The notes below the pieces were generated by a model. That model made no database searches. It was given only the letters and a program-made list of their open reading frames with translations, and was not told where the DNA came from. DNA of 64,000 nucleotides, taken from NCBI RefSeq assembly GCF_009806555.1, contig NZ_VUOK01000021.1, forward strand, positions 416,789-480,788. The letters are read 5' to 3'. The position numbers were made by a program, and so were the translations under genes. Of this stretch, positions 1 to 8,848 are shown piece after piece (the stretch's first letter is position 1; each line of letters begins with the position of its first letter). Origin of the DNA: Methylobacterium sp. 2A (GTDB lineage Bacteria; Pseudomonadota; Alphaproteobacteria; Rhizobiales; Beijerinckiaceae).

Positions 1-709
1 GGCCGGGAAGGGCGAGGCCGGCGAGATCGTGCTCGACTTCGACCGGGCCGGACCCGAGCTCGACGCCGCCATCGCGGCCGAGGGTGCCCTGCCGCTGCCC
101 CCCTACATCGCCGGCAAGCGCGCGGCCGACGCCCGGGACGCTACGGACTACCAGACGATCTATGCCCGCAACCCCGGCGCCGTCGCGGCCCCCACGGCGG
201 GCCTGCATTTTTCGGAAGGGCTGCTCGCGGATCTCGATGCCGCCGGGCTGCGGCGCCACCACGTCACCCTGCATGTCGGGGCCGGCACCTTCCTGCCGGT
301 GAAGGCCGAGGATACGGAGGGCCACCGGATGCACGCGGAGATCGGCATCCTGGATGCGGCGACCGCCGATGCGCTCAACGCGACCCGCGCCGCCGGCGGC
401 CGGATCGTCGCGGTGGGCACCACCGCCCTGCGCCTGTTGGAGAGCGCCGCGAGCCCGGACGGTCGGCTCGCCGCCTTCTCGGGGCCGACCGACATCTTCA
501 TCACCCCGGGCTACCGCTTCCGGGCGGTCGATGCGCTGGTGACGAATTTCCACCTGCCACGCTCGACATTGTTCATGCTGGTCTCGGCCTTTTCGGGGCT
601 CGACACGATGCGGGCCGCCTACGCGCACGCGATCCAGGCGGGTTATCGATTCTACTCCTACGGCGATGCCAGCCTGCTCTTCCCCGGCCCCGGTGCGGAC
701 CTGTCATGA
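1..709 (+). CDS. queA: S-adenosylmethionine:tRNA ribosyltransferase-isomerase, 3' part
   Basis: C-terminal part of QueA, which transfers the ribosyl moiety of SAM to preQ1 at position 34 of tRNA, giving epoxyqueuosine in the cytoplasm. The frame is open from base 2, so the gene is cut by the window edge; the GTG at 29 is internal. Family blocks seen include the TAGLHF segment, the HVGAGTF segment and the C-terminal NFHLPRSTL and [10 protein letters not shown] blocks. The stop overlaps the ATG of tgt by 4 bp (706-709), so the two queuosine genes are translationally coupled. Confidence 0.97.
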   Translation, partial: AGKGEAGEIVLDFDRAGPELDAAIAAEGALPLPPYIAGKRAADARDATDYQTIYARNPGAVAAPTAGLHFSEGLLADLDAAGLRRHHVTLHVGAGTFLPVKAEDTEGHRMHAEIGILDAATADALNATRAAGGRIVAVGTTALRLLESAASPDGRLAAFSGPTDIFITPGYRFRAVDALVTNFHLPRSTLFMLVSAFSGLDTMRAAYAHAIQAGYRFYSYGDASLLFPGPGADLS

Positions 710-1842
710 CCGATCCCCTCCCCTTCGGCTTCACCCTGCTGGCGCAGGACGGCACGGCCCGCACCGGGACGATCACGACGCATCGCGGCGCGATCCGGAC
801 GCCGGCCTTCATGCCGGTCGGCACTGCCGCGACCGTCAAGGCGATGTACCCGCAACAGGTCCGCGACCTCGGCGCCGACGTGGTCCTGGGCAACACCTAC
901 CACCTGATGCTGCGCCCTGGCCCCGAGCGGATGGCCCGCCTCGGCGGGCTGCACCGCTTCATGAACTGGGACCGGCCGATCCTGACCGATTCCGGCGGCT
1001 TCCAGGTGATGTCGCTTTCGGCCCTGCGAAAAATTGACGAGCAGGGCGTGACCTTCCGCTCGCATATCGATGGGACGGCGCATCACATGAGCCCGGAGCG
1101 CTCCATCGAGATCCAGGGGCTGCTCGGCTCCGACATCCAGATGCAGCTCGACGAATGCGTGCGCCTTCCGGCCGACCACACGGCGATCGAGAAGGCGATG
1201 CACCTGTCCCTGCGCTGGGCCGAGCGCTGCCGGGTCGCCTTCGGCGAGCAGCCCGAGCGGGCGCTGTTCGGGATCGTACAGGGCGGCGATGTCCCGGATC
1301 TGCGGGTCGAAAGCGCCCGCGAGCTGGCCGGCCTCGACCTAAAGGGCTACGCGGTCGGCGGCCTCGCCGTCGGCGAGCCGCAGGCGGTGATGTTTTCGAT
1401 GATCGAGACGGTGGAGCCGCACCTGCCCTCCGCCAAGCCCCGCTACCTGATGGGCGTCGGCACCCCCGATGACATCCTGGGTGCGGTGGCCCGCGGCATC
1501 GACATGTTCGACTGCGTGATGCCGACCCGTGCCGGCCGCCACGGCCTCGCCTATACTCGCCACGGCCGGATCAACCTGCGCAATGCCCGCCATGCCGAGG
1601 ACACGGCGCCGCTCGACGAGGCCTCGACCTGCCCGGCGACGCGGGATTATTCGCGCGCCTATCTGCATCATCTCGTCCGCTCGAACGAGATCCTCGGGAT
1701 GATGCTGCTGACCTGGAACAATCTCGCCTACTACCAGGATCTGATGGCCGGCGCCCGGGCGGCGATCCGGGAGGGGCGTTACGCCGACTATTGCAGCGAG
1801 ACCCGCGCGGGCTGGGCGCGGGCTGAGGCCGCCGCCACGTGA
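706..1842 (+). CDS. tgt: Queuine tRNA-guanine transglycosylase
   Basis: Exchanges guanine-34 for preQ1 in GUN-anticodon tRNAs (queuosine pathway, cytoplasm). It has 378 residues, the normal bacterial length. Visible motifs are the [12 protein letters not shown] substrate pocket with the catalytic-base Asp, GIVQGG, and DCVMPTR carrying the nucleophilic Asp. The C-terminal zinc site is degenerate to the eye ([10 protein letters not shown] follows CPATRD), but Cys and His ligands are present. The start ATG overlaps the queA stop, fitting a queA-tgt operon. Confidence 0.97.
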   Translation: MTDPLPFGFTLLAQDGTARTGTITTHRGAIRTPAFMPVGTAATVKAMYPQQVRDLGADVVLGNTYHLMLRPGPERMARLGGLHRFMNWDRPILTDSGGFQVMSLSALRKIDEQGVTFRSHIDGTAHHMSPERSIEIQGLLGSDIQMQLDECVRLPADHTAIEKAMHLSLRWAERCRVAFGEQPERALFGIVQGGDVPDLRVESARELAGLDLKGYAVGGLAVGEPQAVMFSMIETVEPHLPSAKPRYLMGVGTPDDILGAVARGIDMFDCVMPTRAGRHGLAYTRHGRINLRNARHAEDTAPLDEASTCPATRDYSRAYLHHLVRSNEILGMMLLTWNNLAYYQDLMAGARAAIREGRYADYCSETRAGWARAEAAAT

Positions 1843-1849
1843 GCCTGCC

Positions 1850-2902
1850 TCAGGGGTGGGCCAGCACCCGGTAGGTGCCGGCCGGATCGTCCGCGCCGGT
1901 CGCCACCGCTTCCTTCAGGTCGGCGACGATCCGGGCCGCCACCGGCAGGCGGTAATGCAGCGCGTCCCAGTAATTCGCGTCCTGGCGGGTGAGCGGCGAG
2001 GCGATGCGGAAATCCACCACCGTGGCGCCGTGGCGGGCGCCGATCGCGGCGACGCGGCTCTTGCAGGCTGCCTCGCGCCGGCCCTGTGCCGTGCCGGGCG
2101 CGCCCTGTGCAGCGGCATGGACCGGGGTGAAGACGAGGAGCTTCAGGGCAGCGGCCGGAACGCGATTCAGGAGATCGTCGAGCCGGGCGAGCGCCGGCAT
2201 GGGTGCGTCCTCCGAATCGGCGGCGGCCGTTGGATCGGCAGCGCCCGCGCGGATATGGGCGCGCGCGCGCTCCGGATCGTAGCGATCCTCCGGCGGGGTG
2301 AAGACCGCGTAGCCGTCCCGCCGCATCCGCGGCTGCTCCAAACCCAGCCGCGCGAGCCCGACCTGCGCGGCCACCGTGACGGAGCGCAGGTTCACCTGCC
2401 GCAGCACGCCCCAGGGCGCGCCTTCCGCGTAGAGCCAGTCCGGGAAGGCGTTGGCCGTGCGGGCGGGGGGATCGGCCGAACACCACGTCGCGTCGAGCCC
2501 GAACAGGACCGCGCGCACGCGATGATGCGCGAGGAAAAGCTTGGCCAAGCGAATCTGCTCGTCCGGCGTCGCGGCGTTCACGGCGAGATTCGCGAACCGG
2601 ACGTCGAAGGCCGCGTCGAGGGCGTTCGGATCGAGCAGGCGGGCCGTCGAGGTGCCGAACACTGCTGCATCGAACGCCCCGCCCCGGGCGATCTGGGGAT
2701 AGGACAGGCGCTGATTGGCGTCCATGATCGGCCCCGGGGGATGTCCGGGCGCGGCCCGCAGGCCGTAGGGATCGAGCAGGGCGACGAAGGCGATGATCGC
2801 GATGCCGATGAGGGCCGTCGCGGCGATGAGGCTGCGCGCGAAGGTGCGCCACGCTCGGGCCGCCGCTTCGTGAGATGACCATTCCGGCGATCGCGATGCC
2901 AT
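1850..2902 (-). CDS. Membrane-anchored SGNH/GDSL-hydrolase-like protein
   Basis: About 350 residues. An N-terminal hydrophobic helix (about residues 25-45) is followed by a periplasmic region. A GTSTARLLDP segment resembles the block I Ser of SGNH hydrolases or polysaccharide acetylation (AlgX/DUF1574-like) proteins, and a late YWDALHYR segment fits the block V Asp-x-x-His pair. The frame stays open upstream, but that extension runs through the tRNA-like fragment, so the ATG at 2902 was chosen. The gene converges on tgt. A role in modifying an exported glycan is inferred only. Confidence 0.7.
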   Translation of the reverse strand: MASRSPEWSSHEAAARAWRTFARSLIAATALIGIAIIAFVALLDPYGLRAAPGHPPGPIMDANQRLSYPQIARGGAFDAAVFGTSTARLLDPNALDAAFDVRFANLAVNAATPDEQIRLAKLFLAHHRVRAVLFGLDATWCSADPPARTANAFPDWLYAEGAPWGVLRQVNLRSVTVAAQVGLARLGLEQPRMRRDGYAVFTPPEDRYDPERARAHIRAGAADPTAAADSEDAPMPALARLDDLLNRVPAAALKLLVFTPVHAAAQGAPGTAQGRREAACKSRVAAIGARHGATVVDFRIASPLTRQDANYWDALHYRLPVAARIVADLKEAVATGADDPAGTYRVLAHP

Positions 2903-3531
2903 GGACGGCGCTCTCGCTCCTCCGGCCGATGATCCTGCCTGAGGGGCCGAGCCCCAGCAACGCGATTGCGGTCCGGGCGGCTCAGGCAGGGATGGATTGC
3001 GTCTCGGAGAGACTGGTCGAAGCGGCAGAATTTGAATCTGCGCCCCCATGTCCAGGACGGGTACGCCACGCTCTCGTAGGGCCGCTTTCCCTCTGTGACA
3101 ACCTTGCCCGTCGTCAGCGGGCCGCCATCGTCCGCGATCCGTGGCCCGACCAGACCGCCGATAGGCCCCGGTAATCGGGCGTTACGCACGGTCAAGCGCT
3201 CCGGTGCCAGTTCGGTGTGTCCGCCCCGGGGGCGGACTTTCCATCTCGCCATCTGCGAGATCTGACCTGTGCCGGCCTTGCGGAAGCTGTGTTTCGGCTC
3301 TCGAAAATCGACCTACAGAGCAGAGGTTCGAGCTTACGCGGGATGTGGCCAAACGCGCCTGGTCCGTTCCGGAGGAAAGCGGCGTGAAAAGCAGACGGCT
3401 TCCTGCAGATCCAGACCCGACAGATTCCGCGCCATCATGATCGTCCGTAGGCGTTCGTCAATTGCGTGCCAGCCAACCGCTACCGATCGACAAATTATTC
3501 GGGCAGAACGACACGGATACGATTGCGAAAT
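2903..3531. other. Long non-coding stretch with a tRNA 3' fragment
   Basis: No convincing gene. It holds the tRNA-like remnant described separately. Short frames here (for example one on the minus strand ending in the tRNA fragment) have no recognisable family. The base composition between about 3420 and 3620 is more AT-rich than the neighbours. The stretch may be an old integration boundary. Confidence 0.5.
3014..3053 (-). other. 3' fragment of a tRNA gene (tRNA-Pro-like), possible attachment-site scar
   Basis: Read on the minus strand, 3041-3025 is a perfect T arm (stem GCAGA/TCTGC with loop TTCAAAT). It is followed by CGCTTCG, discriminator A and encoded CCA ending at 3014, and preceded by a GGGGGC variable-like stretch and GGACATG, as in the 3' half of an anticodon arm. 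No 5' acceptor strand (CGAAGCG expected) lies upstream, so this is not a full tRNA. The CCGACCA-like ending and GGGGGC suggest tRNA-Pro. Such 3' ends are typical scars of tyrosine-integrase islands. Confidence 0.55.
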
Positions 3532-4548
3532 TCAGGCCAGAGCATCGGTGATGCCATCGATCAGATTAACATTCAGCAGAAATTCTGGCGGAAAGTCCGT
3601 TCGCACCATTGGCTCACGTTGAATGTCACGCTGCAACGCCTCAGCTTCCGCACGCCGCGCGACAATTGCATCGCCGATCGAGACGGCGCTGAAGATGATC
3701 GGTGAACCGCCCTGCACCTGAGCCAGCCGCCCGAGGTCGGGGCCGATCACCGTGGCGATCTTCGGGTAGCCCCCGGTCGATTGACGGTCGGCCATGAGGA
3801 TGATCGGCAGGCCGTTACCCGGGACCTGGATCGCCCCCATCGCCACGCCGTCCGACACGATGTCGTGGCCCTTCGTATGGGTGAGCGGACGGCCATCCAG
3901 GAAGCAGGCCATGCGGTCGCCCCGGGGGGAGACCGTCCACGACCGTTCCAGGAAAGCAGCGATCTGGTCGGAGGCGAAGTAATCGTCCTGCGGCCCGAGG
4001 ACGACACGGATCAGGGACGGGTCTCGCGCGAGCCACGGAGCGAGGAGGCGCTGGGGGGCGCCATCGCCCATCCGGGCCTCGGCGACGGGGATCCGATCGC
4101 CCGCCCGAAGCCCGCGCCCTCCGAGGCCGCCGAGGGCCGAACGGGTATGGGTGGCGGTCGAGCCGAGGACCGGAGCCACGTCGATCCGTCCCGCTACGGC
4201 GAGGTAGCCCCAGGCCCCGGTGCTCCCCGCGCGGATGGCGAGTCTTTGGCCCGGCTCCAGGGTCAGCGCGCAAGCGGTCGGAAGAGCCTCCCCGTCAAGG
4301 GTCGCGCGGAAGCCCGCCGAGATCAGTGCGAGGCCGAGCGGACCTTCCGGCGCGCTGGCGGTGAGCCCACCGGTCGAAACTTCGATGGCCGTCGCATGGA
4401 GGGGATTGCCCACCGTGCGGTTAGCGGTGGCGAACATCAGCGGGTCCATCGGCCCGGCGGCAGTGATGCCGAAGCGGAGGTAGCCGTGCCGTCCCCCGTC
4501 CTGGAGGGTGACGCCCGGCCCGGCGTCATCGATTGCGAGCACGCGCAC
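3532..4548 (-). CDS. pxpC: 5-oxoprolinase subunit C / biotin-dependent carboxyltransferase-like protein
   Basis: 338-residue KipA/PxpC family protein (carboxyltransferase domain, subdomains A and B fold). With PxpA and PxpB it hydrolyses 5-oxoproline to glutamate using ATP. Family-like segments are LQDGGRHGYLRFGI near the N-terminus, GPMD, GPQDDYF, and the Gly-rich QSTGGYPKIATVI. The start is GTG at 4548-4546, directly abutting the pxpB stop, so it depends on coupling with pxpB. No pxpA gene lies next to it. Confidence 0.9.
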   Translation of the reverse strand: MRVLAIDDAGPGVTLQDGGRHGYLRFGITAAGPMDPLMFATANRTVGNPLHATAIEVSTGGLTASAPEGPLGLALISAGFRATLDGEALPTACALTLEPGQRLAIRAGSTGAWGYLAVAGRIDVAPVLGSTATHTRSALGGLGGRGLRAGDRIPVAEARMGDGAPQRLLAPWLARDPSLIRVVLGPQDDYFASDQIAAFLERSWTVSPRGDRMACFLDGRPLTHTKGHDIVSDGVAMGAIQVPGNGLPIILMADRQSTGGYPKIATVIGPDLGRLAQVQGGSPIIFSAVSIGDAIVARRAEAEALQRDIQREPMVRTDFPPEFLLNVNLIDGITDALA

Positions 4549-5280
4549 CTAATGTACCTCCTCGCGCCGTGCGACCCGCTCGCCCGCGGCCTCCCGGATA
4601 GCGAGGCTGGCGAAACTCGCGGCATCGATCGCCTCGAACCGGATCTCGTCGCCGGGGCTCACGAAGAAGCTCTCCGTCCGCTCGGGGGCGTAGAGCTTCG
4701 ACGGTGTGGCGCCGAGGACGTACCAGCCGGTCGGCATCGGCACGGTGGCTACTGCCGCGAGGCCGCCGCCGATCATCACGGCGTTGGTCGGATGGGGCGG
4801 GCGCGGGCTCGGCCGGCGGGGCACGGCCAGAACCTCCGGCAGGCCGCCGAGATAGGCGAAGCCCGGCGCGAAGCCGTACATGTAGACCCGGTAGGTCCCG
4901 CCGGTATGGAGGGCCGCGACCCGATCCACCGTCTGCCCGATGAGATCGGCCACCGCCGCCAGATCCTCGCCGTGGGGGGCCTCGTAGCAGCACGGCAGGA
5001 TCCACCGGGCCGGGGTGGTGGCCCGTGCCGTGTCCCCGCCGGTCAGGTCGCGGACATGCCCGGCCAGGGTCTCCCGGTCGAGGATCAGCGGGTCGTAATG
5101 GATCATCAGGGAGCGGTATGTCGGTACCGTCTCGGTGAGGCCCGCCGGACGGTTGGCGGCAAGCGCATCGTCGAGGGCGAGAACCCGGTCGCTGATCGAC
5201 GGATCGACCATGGTGCCGAATTCGACGACGAGCGCCGCCTCGCCCGCATCCAGGAGGCGTGGCGTTCCATTCTCGGTCAT
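4549..5280 (-). CDS. pxpB: 5-oxoprolinase subunit B (KipI-like)
   Basis: 243-residue KipI/PxpB family protein, cyclophilin-like fold of the carboxyltransferase CD domain. It shows the N-terminal LLDAGEAALVVEFG, the YRSLMIHYDP segment and the family signature FAPGFAYLGGLP with PRRPSPR. It lies 2 bp after the DUF1445 gene and immediately before pxpC, in one minus-strand operon. Together these act on 5-oxoproline (pyroglutamate) in the cytoplasm. Some homologues are annotated as allophanate hydrolase subunit 1, but the context favours oxoprolinase. Confidence 0.9.
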   Translation of the reverse strand: MTENGTPRLLDAGEAALVVEFGTMVDPSISDRVLALDDALAANRPAGLTETVPTYRSLMIHYDPLILDRETLAGHVRDLTGGDTARATTPARWILPCCYEAPHGEDLAAVADLIGQTVDRVAALHTGGTYRVYMYGFAPGFAYLGGLPEVLAVPRRPSPRPPHPTNAVMIGGGLAAVATVPMPTGWYVLGATPSKLYAPERTESFFVSPGDEIRFEAIDAASFASLAIREAAGERVARREEVH

Positions 5281-5282
5281 CG

Positions 5283-6098
5283 TCAGCCCGTCGCGAACTC
5301 TGTATTGAGGCGATCCGTGACGAGCATGCAGCCGGGAGCATGGGTGATCGCGAAGTCCGGCCGTGCCGCCGCGATCACCGATTGCGGGGTGACGCCGCAG
5401 GCCCAGAAGACGGGGATCTCATCCGGCCCGACCGGCACGGGATCCCCGTAATCGACGCGGTCCAGATCGTCGATTCCGATGAGATCCGGCCGCGCGAGGT
5501 GGACGGGAGCCCCGTGGACGCGTGGATAGCGACTGGTGACCTCGACCGCCCGGATCGCCTGCGCAGGCGTCAGCGGGCGCATGGACACGACCATCGGCCC
5601 CGCGAACGGGCCAGCGGGCCGACACGCGATATTGGTGCGGTACATGGCGACGTGCGTCCCCCGCTCGACATGGCGCAGCGGCAGGCCCGCTTCGGTCATC
5701 GCGGCCTCGAACGAGAACGAGCAGCCGATGACGAAGGCGACGAGGTCGTCACGCCAGAGGTCCACGACGTCCGGCCGCTCCTCGACCATCTCGCCGCCGC
5801 GCCAGACGCGGTACATCGGGATGTCGGTCGCGATGTCGAGATCGAGCCCGAGTTCGGGGATCTCGCGGCGACCCGGCTTGGACTCGCCGATGATCGGGCA
5901 GGATTTGGGATTGCGTTCGGCGAACAGACGAAAATCGTCAGCCAGCCGTTCGGGAAAGACCGCGAGATTGCCCTGAACATAGCCATCGGCCATGCCGGCC
6001 GTGCAGCCGTTGAGGTCTCCGCCCCGCGAGGCGAGGCGGATGGCGAGGCCTGTCGCGGATGTCAAACTGGCCGATACGAGTGCGGAGTCCGACGCCAT
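5283..6098 (-). CDS. DUF1445 putative hydro-lyase / D-glutamate cyclase-like protein
   Basis: About 271 residues of the YcsI/DUF1445 family, related to the mitochondrial D-glutamate cyclase domain that forms 5-oxo-D-proline. Hallmarks are [51 protein letters not shown] and the C-terminal FWACGVTPQ with [10 protein letters not shown]. The ATG at 6098 was preferred over one at 6170 because GAGGGG sits 4 nt upstream and family members start near here. It precedes pxpB-pxpC, so a cyclase feeding oxoprolinase is a reasonable inference. Confidence 0.85.
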   Translation of the reverse strand: MASDSALVSASLTSATGLAIRLASRGGDLNGCTAGMADGYVQGNLAVFPERLADDFRLFAERNPKSCPIIGESKPGRREIPELGLDLDIATDIPMYRVWRGGEMVEERPDVVDLWRDDLVAFVIGCSFSFEAAMTEAGLPLRHVERGTHVAMYRTNIACRPAGPFAGPMVVSMRPLTPAQAIRAVEVTSRYPRVHGAPVHLARPDLIGIDDLDRVDYGDPVPVGPDEIPVFWACGVTPQSVIAAARPDFAITHAPGCMLVTDRLNTEFATG

Positions 6099-6166
6099 CG
6101 TCCCCTCGTCTGCTTGATGTCCCGTCTGGTTTAACGGCAGAGGAGATGACGACAAATTATCACTCG

Positions 6167-7093
6167 TCATGGATTTCCATGCCCGGGGTTCATAGCGATC
6201 CAGTCCGCAGCGACCTCCAGGGCGATCTGGGTCGCTGCGGCGCTCAACCCCTGATCGGGAGCATTCTCGTAGGCTGCCACGAAGGTGACGTCCGGCAGGC
6301 GGACCCTGGCGTCGAGCACCCGCAACTGCCCCCTGTCGATCTCAGATCGAACGACCTCGGCGGGGATCGCGCCGATTCCCGTCCCTTCGATCGCCATGCG
6401 GATGATCGCCGACAGGGACGCGCTCGTGTAGAGGCGTAGCGGCGGCAGGTCCGCCTGGGCGAGCAGGTCCCGCAGATGCGTGTGGGGCATCGTGTTGGGC
6501 GGGAAGGTGATGATCGGGTGTCGCGTGAGGTCGGCCAGATCGACCGGGCCGGCGGCGATGGGAAGGCGCGGCGACGCGATCCAGGCCGTGGAGAAGCGTC
6601 CGAGGGGCACGTTGACGAGGCGGGGCGTCGTGACCGGCCCGACCAGGAAGGCTAGGTCGAGGTCCCGTCGCAGCAAGGCGTCGCGCATGGCGGGCGAGAT
6701 GTCCACCGAAAGGTCGATGGCGACGCCGGGATAGGTCCGCCCCATCCGGTCGATGAACGCGGTCAGCCACGTGTGGACGATCGTCTCCGACACGCCGAGG
6801 CGCAAGCTGCCGCTCTGGGTGGCCGGGACCGTCATGGCGCCCACCATCTCGCCATGCAGGCGCAGGAGGCGCTCGGCGTAGCCCAGCAGTTCATGCCCCT
6901 TGGGCGAGAGGCTCAAGTGGCGTGTCCCCCGGTTAATGAGCGTCAGCCCGAAGGCCCGTTCCAGCGCGGCGATCCGGTGGGACACCGCCGGCTGCGTCGT
7001 GTTGAGGTGCTCGGCGGCCCGGCTGAAACTGCCGAGCGTCGCCGTCCAATAGAAGATCTGGATCGTTTTCAGATCCGGGATCGGGTCGGCCAT
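6167..7093 (-). CDS. LysR-family transcriptional regulator
   Basis: 308 residues. The N-terminal winged HTH (about residues 8-67) contains [36 protein letters not shown] LysR sequence; the effector domain runs from about residue 95. It is codirectional with and directly upstream of DUF1445-pxpB-pxpC, with about 70 bp between them, so it probably regulates that operon and may be cotranscribed. The inducer is unknown; an oxoproline-related ligand is inferred from context. Confidence 0.9.
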   Translation of the reverse strand: MADPIPDLKTIQIFYWTATLGSFSRAAEHLNTTQPAVSHRIAALERAFGLTLINRGTRHLSLSPKGHELLGYAERLLRLHGEMVGAMTVPATQSGSLRLGVSETIVHTWLTAFIDRMGRTYPGVAIDLSVDISPAMRDALLRRDLDLAFLVGPVTTPRLVNVPLGRFSTAWIASPRLPIAAGPVDLADLTRHPIITFPPNTMPHTHLRDLLAQADLPPLRLYTSASLSAIIRMAIEGTGIGAIPAEVVRSEIDRGQLRVLDARVRLPDVTFVAAYENAPDQGLSAAATQIALEVAADWIAMNPGHGNP

Positions 7094-7140
7094 GTCTCAA
7101 GGTCCGGAAGCGCAACGATGACCGCTGCCCGAAGCGCCGG

Positions 7141-8064
7141 TTACGAATCTTGCGGTCCCGGCCGTGTAAAGATCGTCCCGGGGGCCAGAGCTCGCATCAG
7201 AGCTTCGATGATGTGACCGTAACGGGTCTTCACGGGATGGGTCAGCACGATCCGGCGGGCATAGGCCGGATCGGCGACCCTGATCTTCCGGCAGGACGGG
7301 ACATCCGGCCAAGGGGGCGCCCAGTCGGGCACCAGGGTCGCGCCCGCGCCCCGTTCGACGAGCAGGGCGATCGCTTCCAGGGCGTCGAGGGAGCAGAGTT
7401 CCCGCGTCGGGATGCGCTTGTCGCGCAGGTAGGCATCGCAGAGGCGGCCGCCCCAGGAAAGCGCGTCGTAGCGGATGAACCGTTCCGTCGCGAGGATCCG
7501 GCGGATCGCGCCCTCGGTATCCGAGCTTTCCCCCGCCAAGTGCCCGGGAAACAGGCAGATCAGCGGCTCGACCCGGAGGAGACGGGCTTGCACCGTCTTC
7601 GGCAGCGTGAAGGGAGGCGCGGCCGAGATCACCGCGTCGTACTGTCCGTCCATCAACCCCTCGTGCAGCTGGGCCGAGGAACCGGGGGAGATCTTCAGGT
7701 CCAGGGCCGGGTGTTCGGTGGCCCAGCGGCCAATCACATCCGGGAGCAGCCCGGTGAGCGCGGTGGAGATGGCTCCGATCCTGAGCGTTCCCACCAGTGC
7801 GTCGCTGACGCTCGCCGACGCATCGGCCTTCAGGGCGCGGACGTCGTCGAGGATGCGTCGCACCTGCTCCAGGAGGCGGTCACCGACGGGCGTGATCTTC
7901 ATCTCGCGCCCGATGCGGGTCACGAGCTCGATGCTCAGCTCGTCCTCCAGGGCCTGGAGCCGCTGGGTTACGCTCGTCGCGGTCAGCCCTTGAGCGCGGG
8001 CCGCTGCGGCGACGGATCCCCGTTCGGCGACAGCCACGAAGGTTTCGAGGAAACGCGTCTCCAA
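7141..8064 (-). CDS. LysR-family transcriptional regulator
   Basis: 307 residues, starting at TTG (8064-8062), which gives the typical METRFLETFVAVAERGS opening of the LysR HTH; no ATG fits. The effector domain has the LRIGAIST and LLPDVIGRW blocks. It is transcribed divergently from the VOC gene at 8220 and the MFS gene at 8849, with a 155-bp shared intergenic region that is the likely operator. It is therefore the probable regulator of those genes. It is a different subgroup from the LysR at 6167-7093. Confidence 0.9.
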   Translation of the reverse strand: METRFLETFVAVAERGSVAAAARAQGLTATSVTQRLQALEDELSIELVTRIGREMKITPVGDRLLEQVRRILDDVRALKADASASVSDALVGTLRIGAISTALTGLLPDVIGRWATEHPALDLKISPGSSAQLHEGLMDGQYDAVISAAPPFTLPKTVQARLLRVEPLICLFPGHLAGESSDTEGAIRRILATERFIRYDALSWGGRLCDAYLRDKRIPTRELCSLDALEAIALLVERGAGATLVPDWAPPWPDVPSCRKIRVADPAYARRIVLTHPVKTRYGHIIEALMRALAPGTIFTRPGPQDS

Positions 8065-8219
8065 ACCAAGTCTCCGCCTCGTTCTGAAGGTGCCGGAACC
8101 AAGCTAATCACGCGCGTATCCCGCGTCTACACATCGGACGGTCGATACGACGCGTCGCGCGGTTCCTTCGGCCGGGGCACCGACGGGCCCGTCCGGCGGC
8201 ACCGAACGGAGACTTGACC

Positions 8220-8636
8220 ATGCGCAGCTTTTTCCACTTGGCCTACAACGTCCGCGACCTCGACGAAACGCGGCGCTTCTACGGTGACGTCCTCGGATGC
8301 AAGGAAGGCCGCAGCGCGCCCACCTGGGTCGATTTCGATTTCTTCGGTCACGAGATCTCGCTCCATCTCGGCGAGCCGTTCGCCGTGGCGAACACGGGAC
8401 GGGTGGGAGACCACCTCGTCCCGATGCCGCATCTGGGCGTTGCCCTGCAGCTCGATGACTGGAAAGACCTCGCGGCACGCCTGAAGGACAAGGGCGTCGC
8501 CTTCGTGCTGGAGCCGATGGCCCGCTTCGAAGGCCAGCCCGGCGAGCAGTGGACGATGTTCTTCTACGATCCGTCCGGCAACCCGATCGAGATCAAGGGC
8601 TTCCGGTCCCTCGACACCCTGTTCGCCGCACACTGA
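8220..8636 (+). CDS. VOC (glyoxalase/dioxygenase) family protein
   Basis: 138-residue single-domain vicinal-oxygen-chelate protein with paired beta-alpha-beta-beta-beta modules. Metal-ligand candidates are His in FFHLAYNV near the N-terminus, His in HEISLHLG, and Glu in the C-terminal DPSGNPIEIKGF block, which is a classic VOC ending. Start ATG at 8220. It is divergent from the LysR gene and followed by an MFS carrier. The substrate cannot be read from sequence. Confidence 0.85.
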   Translation: MRSFFHLAYNVRDLDETRRFYGDVLGCKEGRSAPTWVDFDFFGHEISLHLGEPFAVANTGRVGDHLVPMPHLGVALQLDDWKDLAARLKDKGVAFVLEPMARFEGQPGEQWTMFFYDPSGNPIEIKGFRSLDTLFAAH

Positions 8637-8848
8637 CCGTCCCCACCGCTGCGGCCCCAGGTCGTTTCCATCCTGACGATGAGATCGCGCGCCGATTGCT
8701 ATCGATCGGCGTGCGATTTTGCTATTCGTAAAACGACCAACCAATAAAAACGGCAGATTATCGCTCATTCCGCCATGAATGGCATGGATGTTGCTGACGA
8801 TACACTGACCGAAGCGGACGGATGTCCTCACGCGGGGAGAAGGACGAC

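Noticed and set aside
2903..3252. Minus-strand frame that would extend the SGNH-like protein or form a separate gene
   Set aside because: It translates the tRNA 3' fragment, a usual false-coding signature, and lacks a ribosome site.
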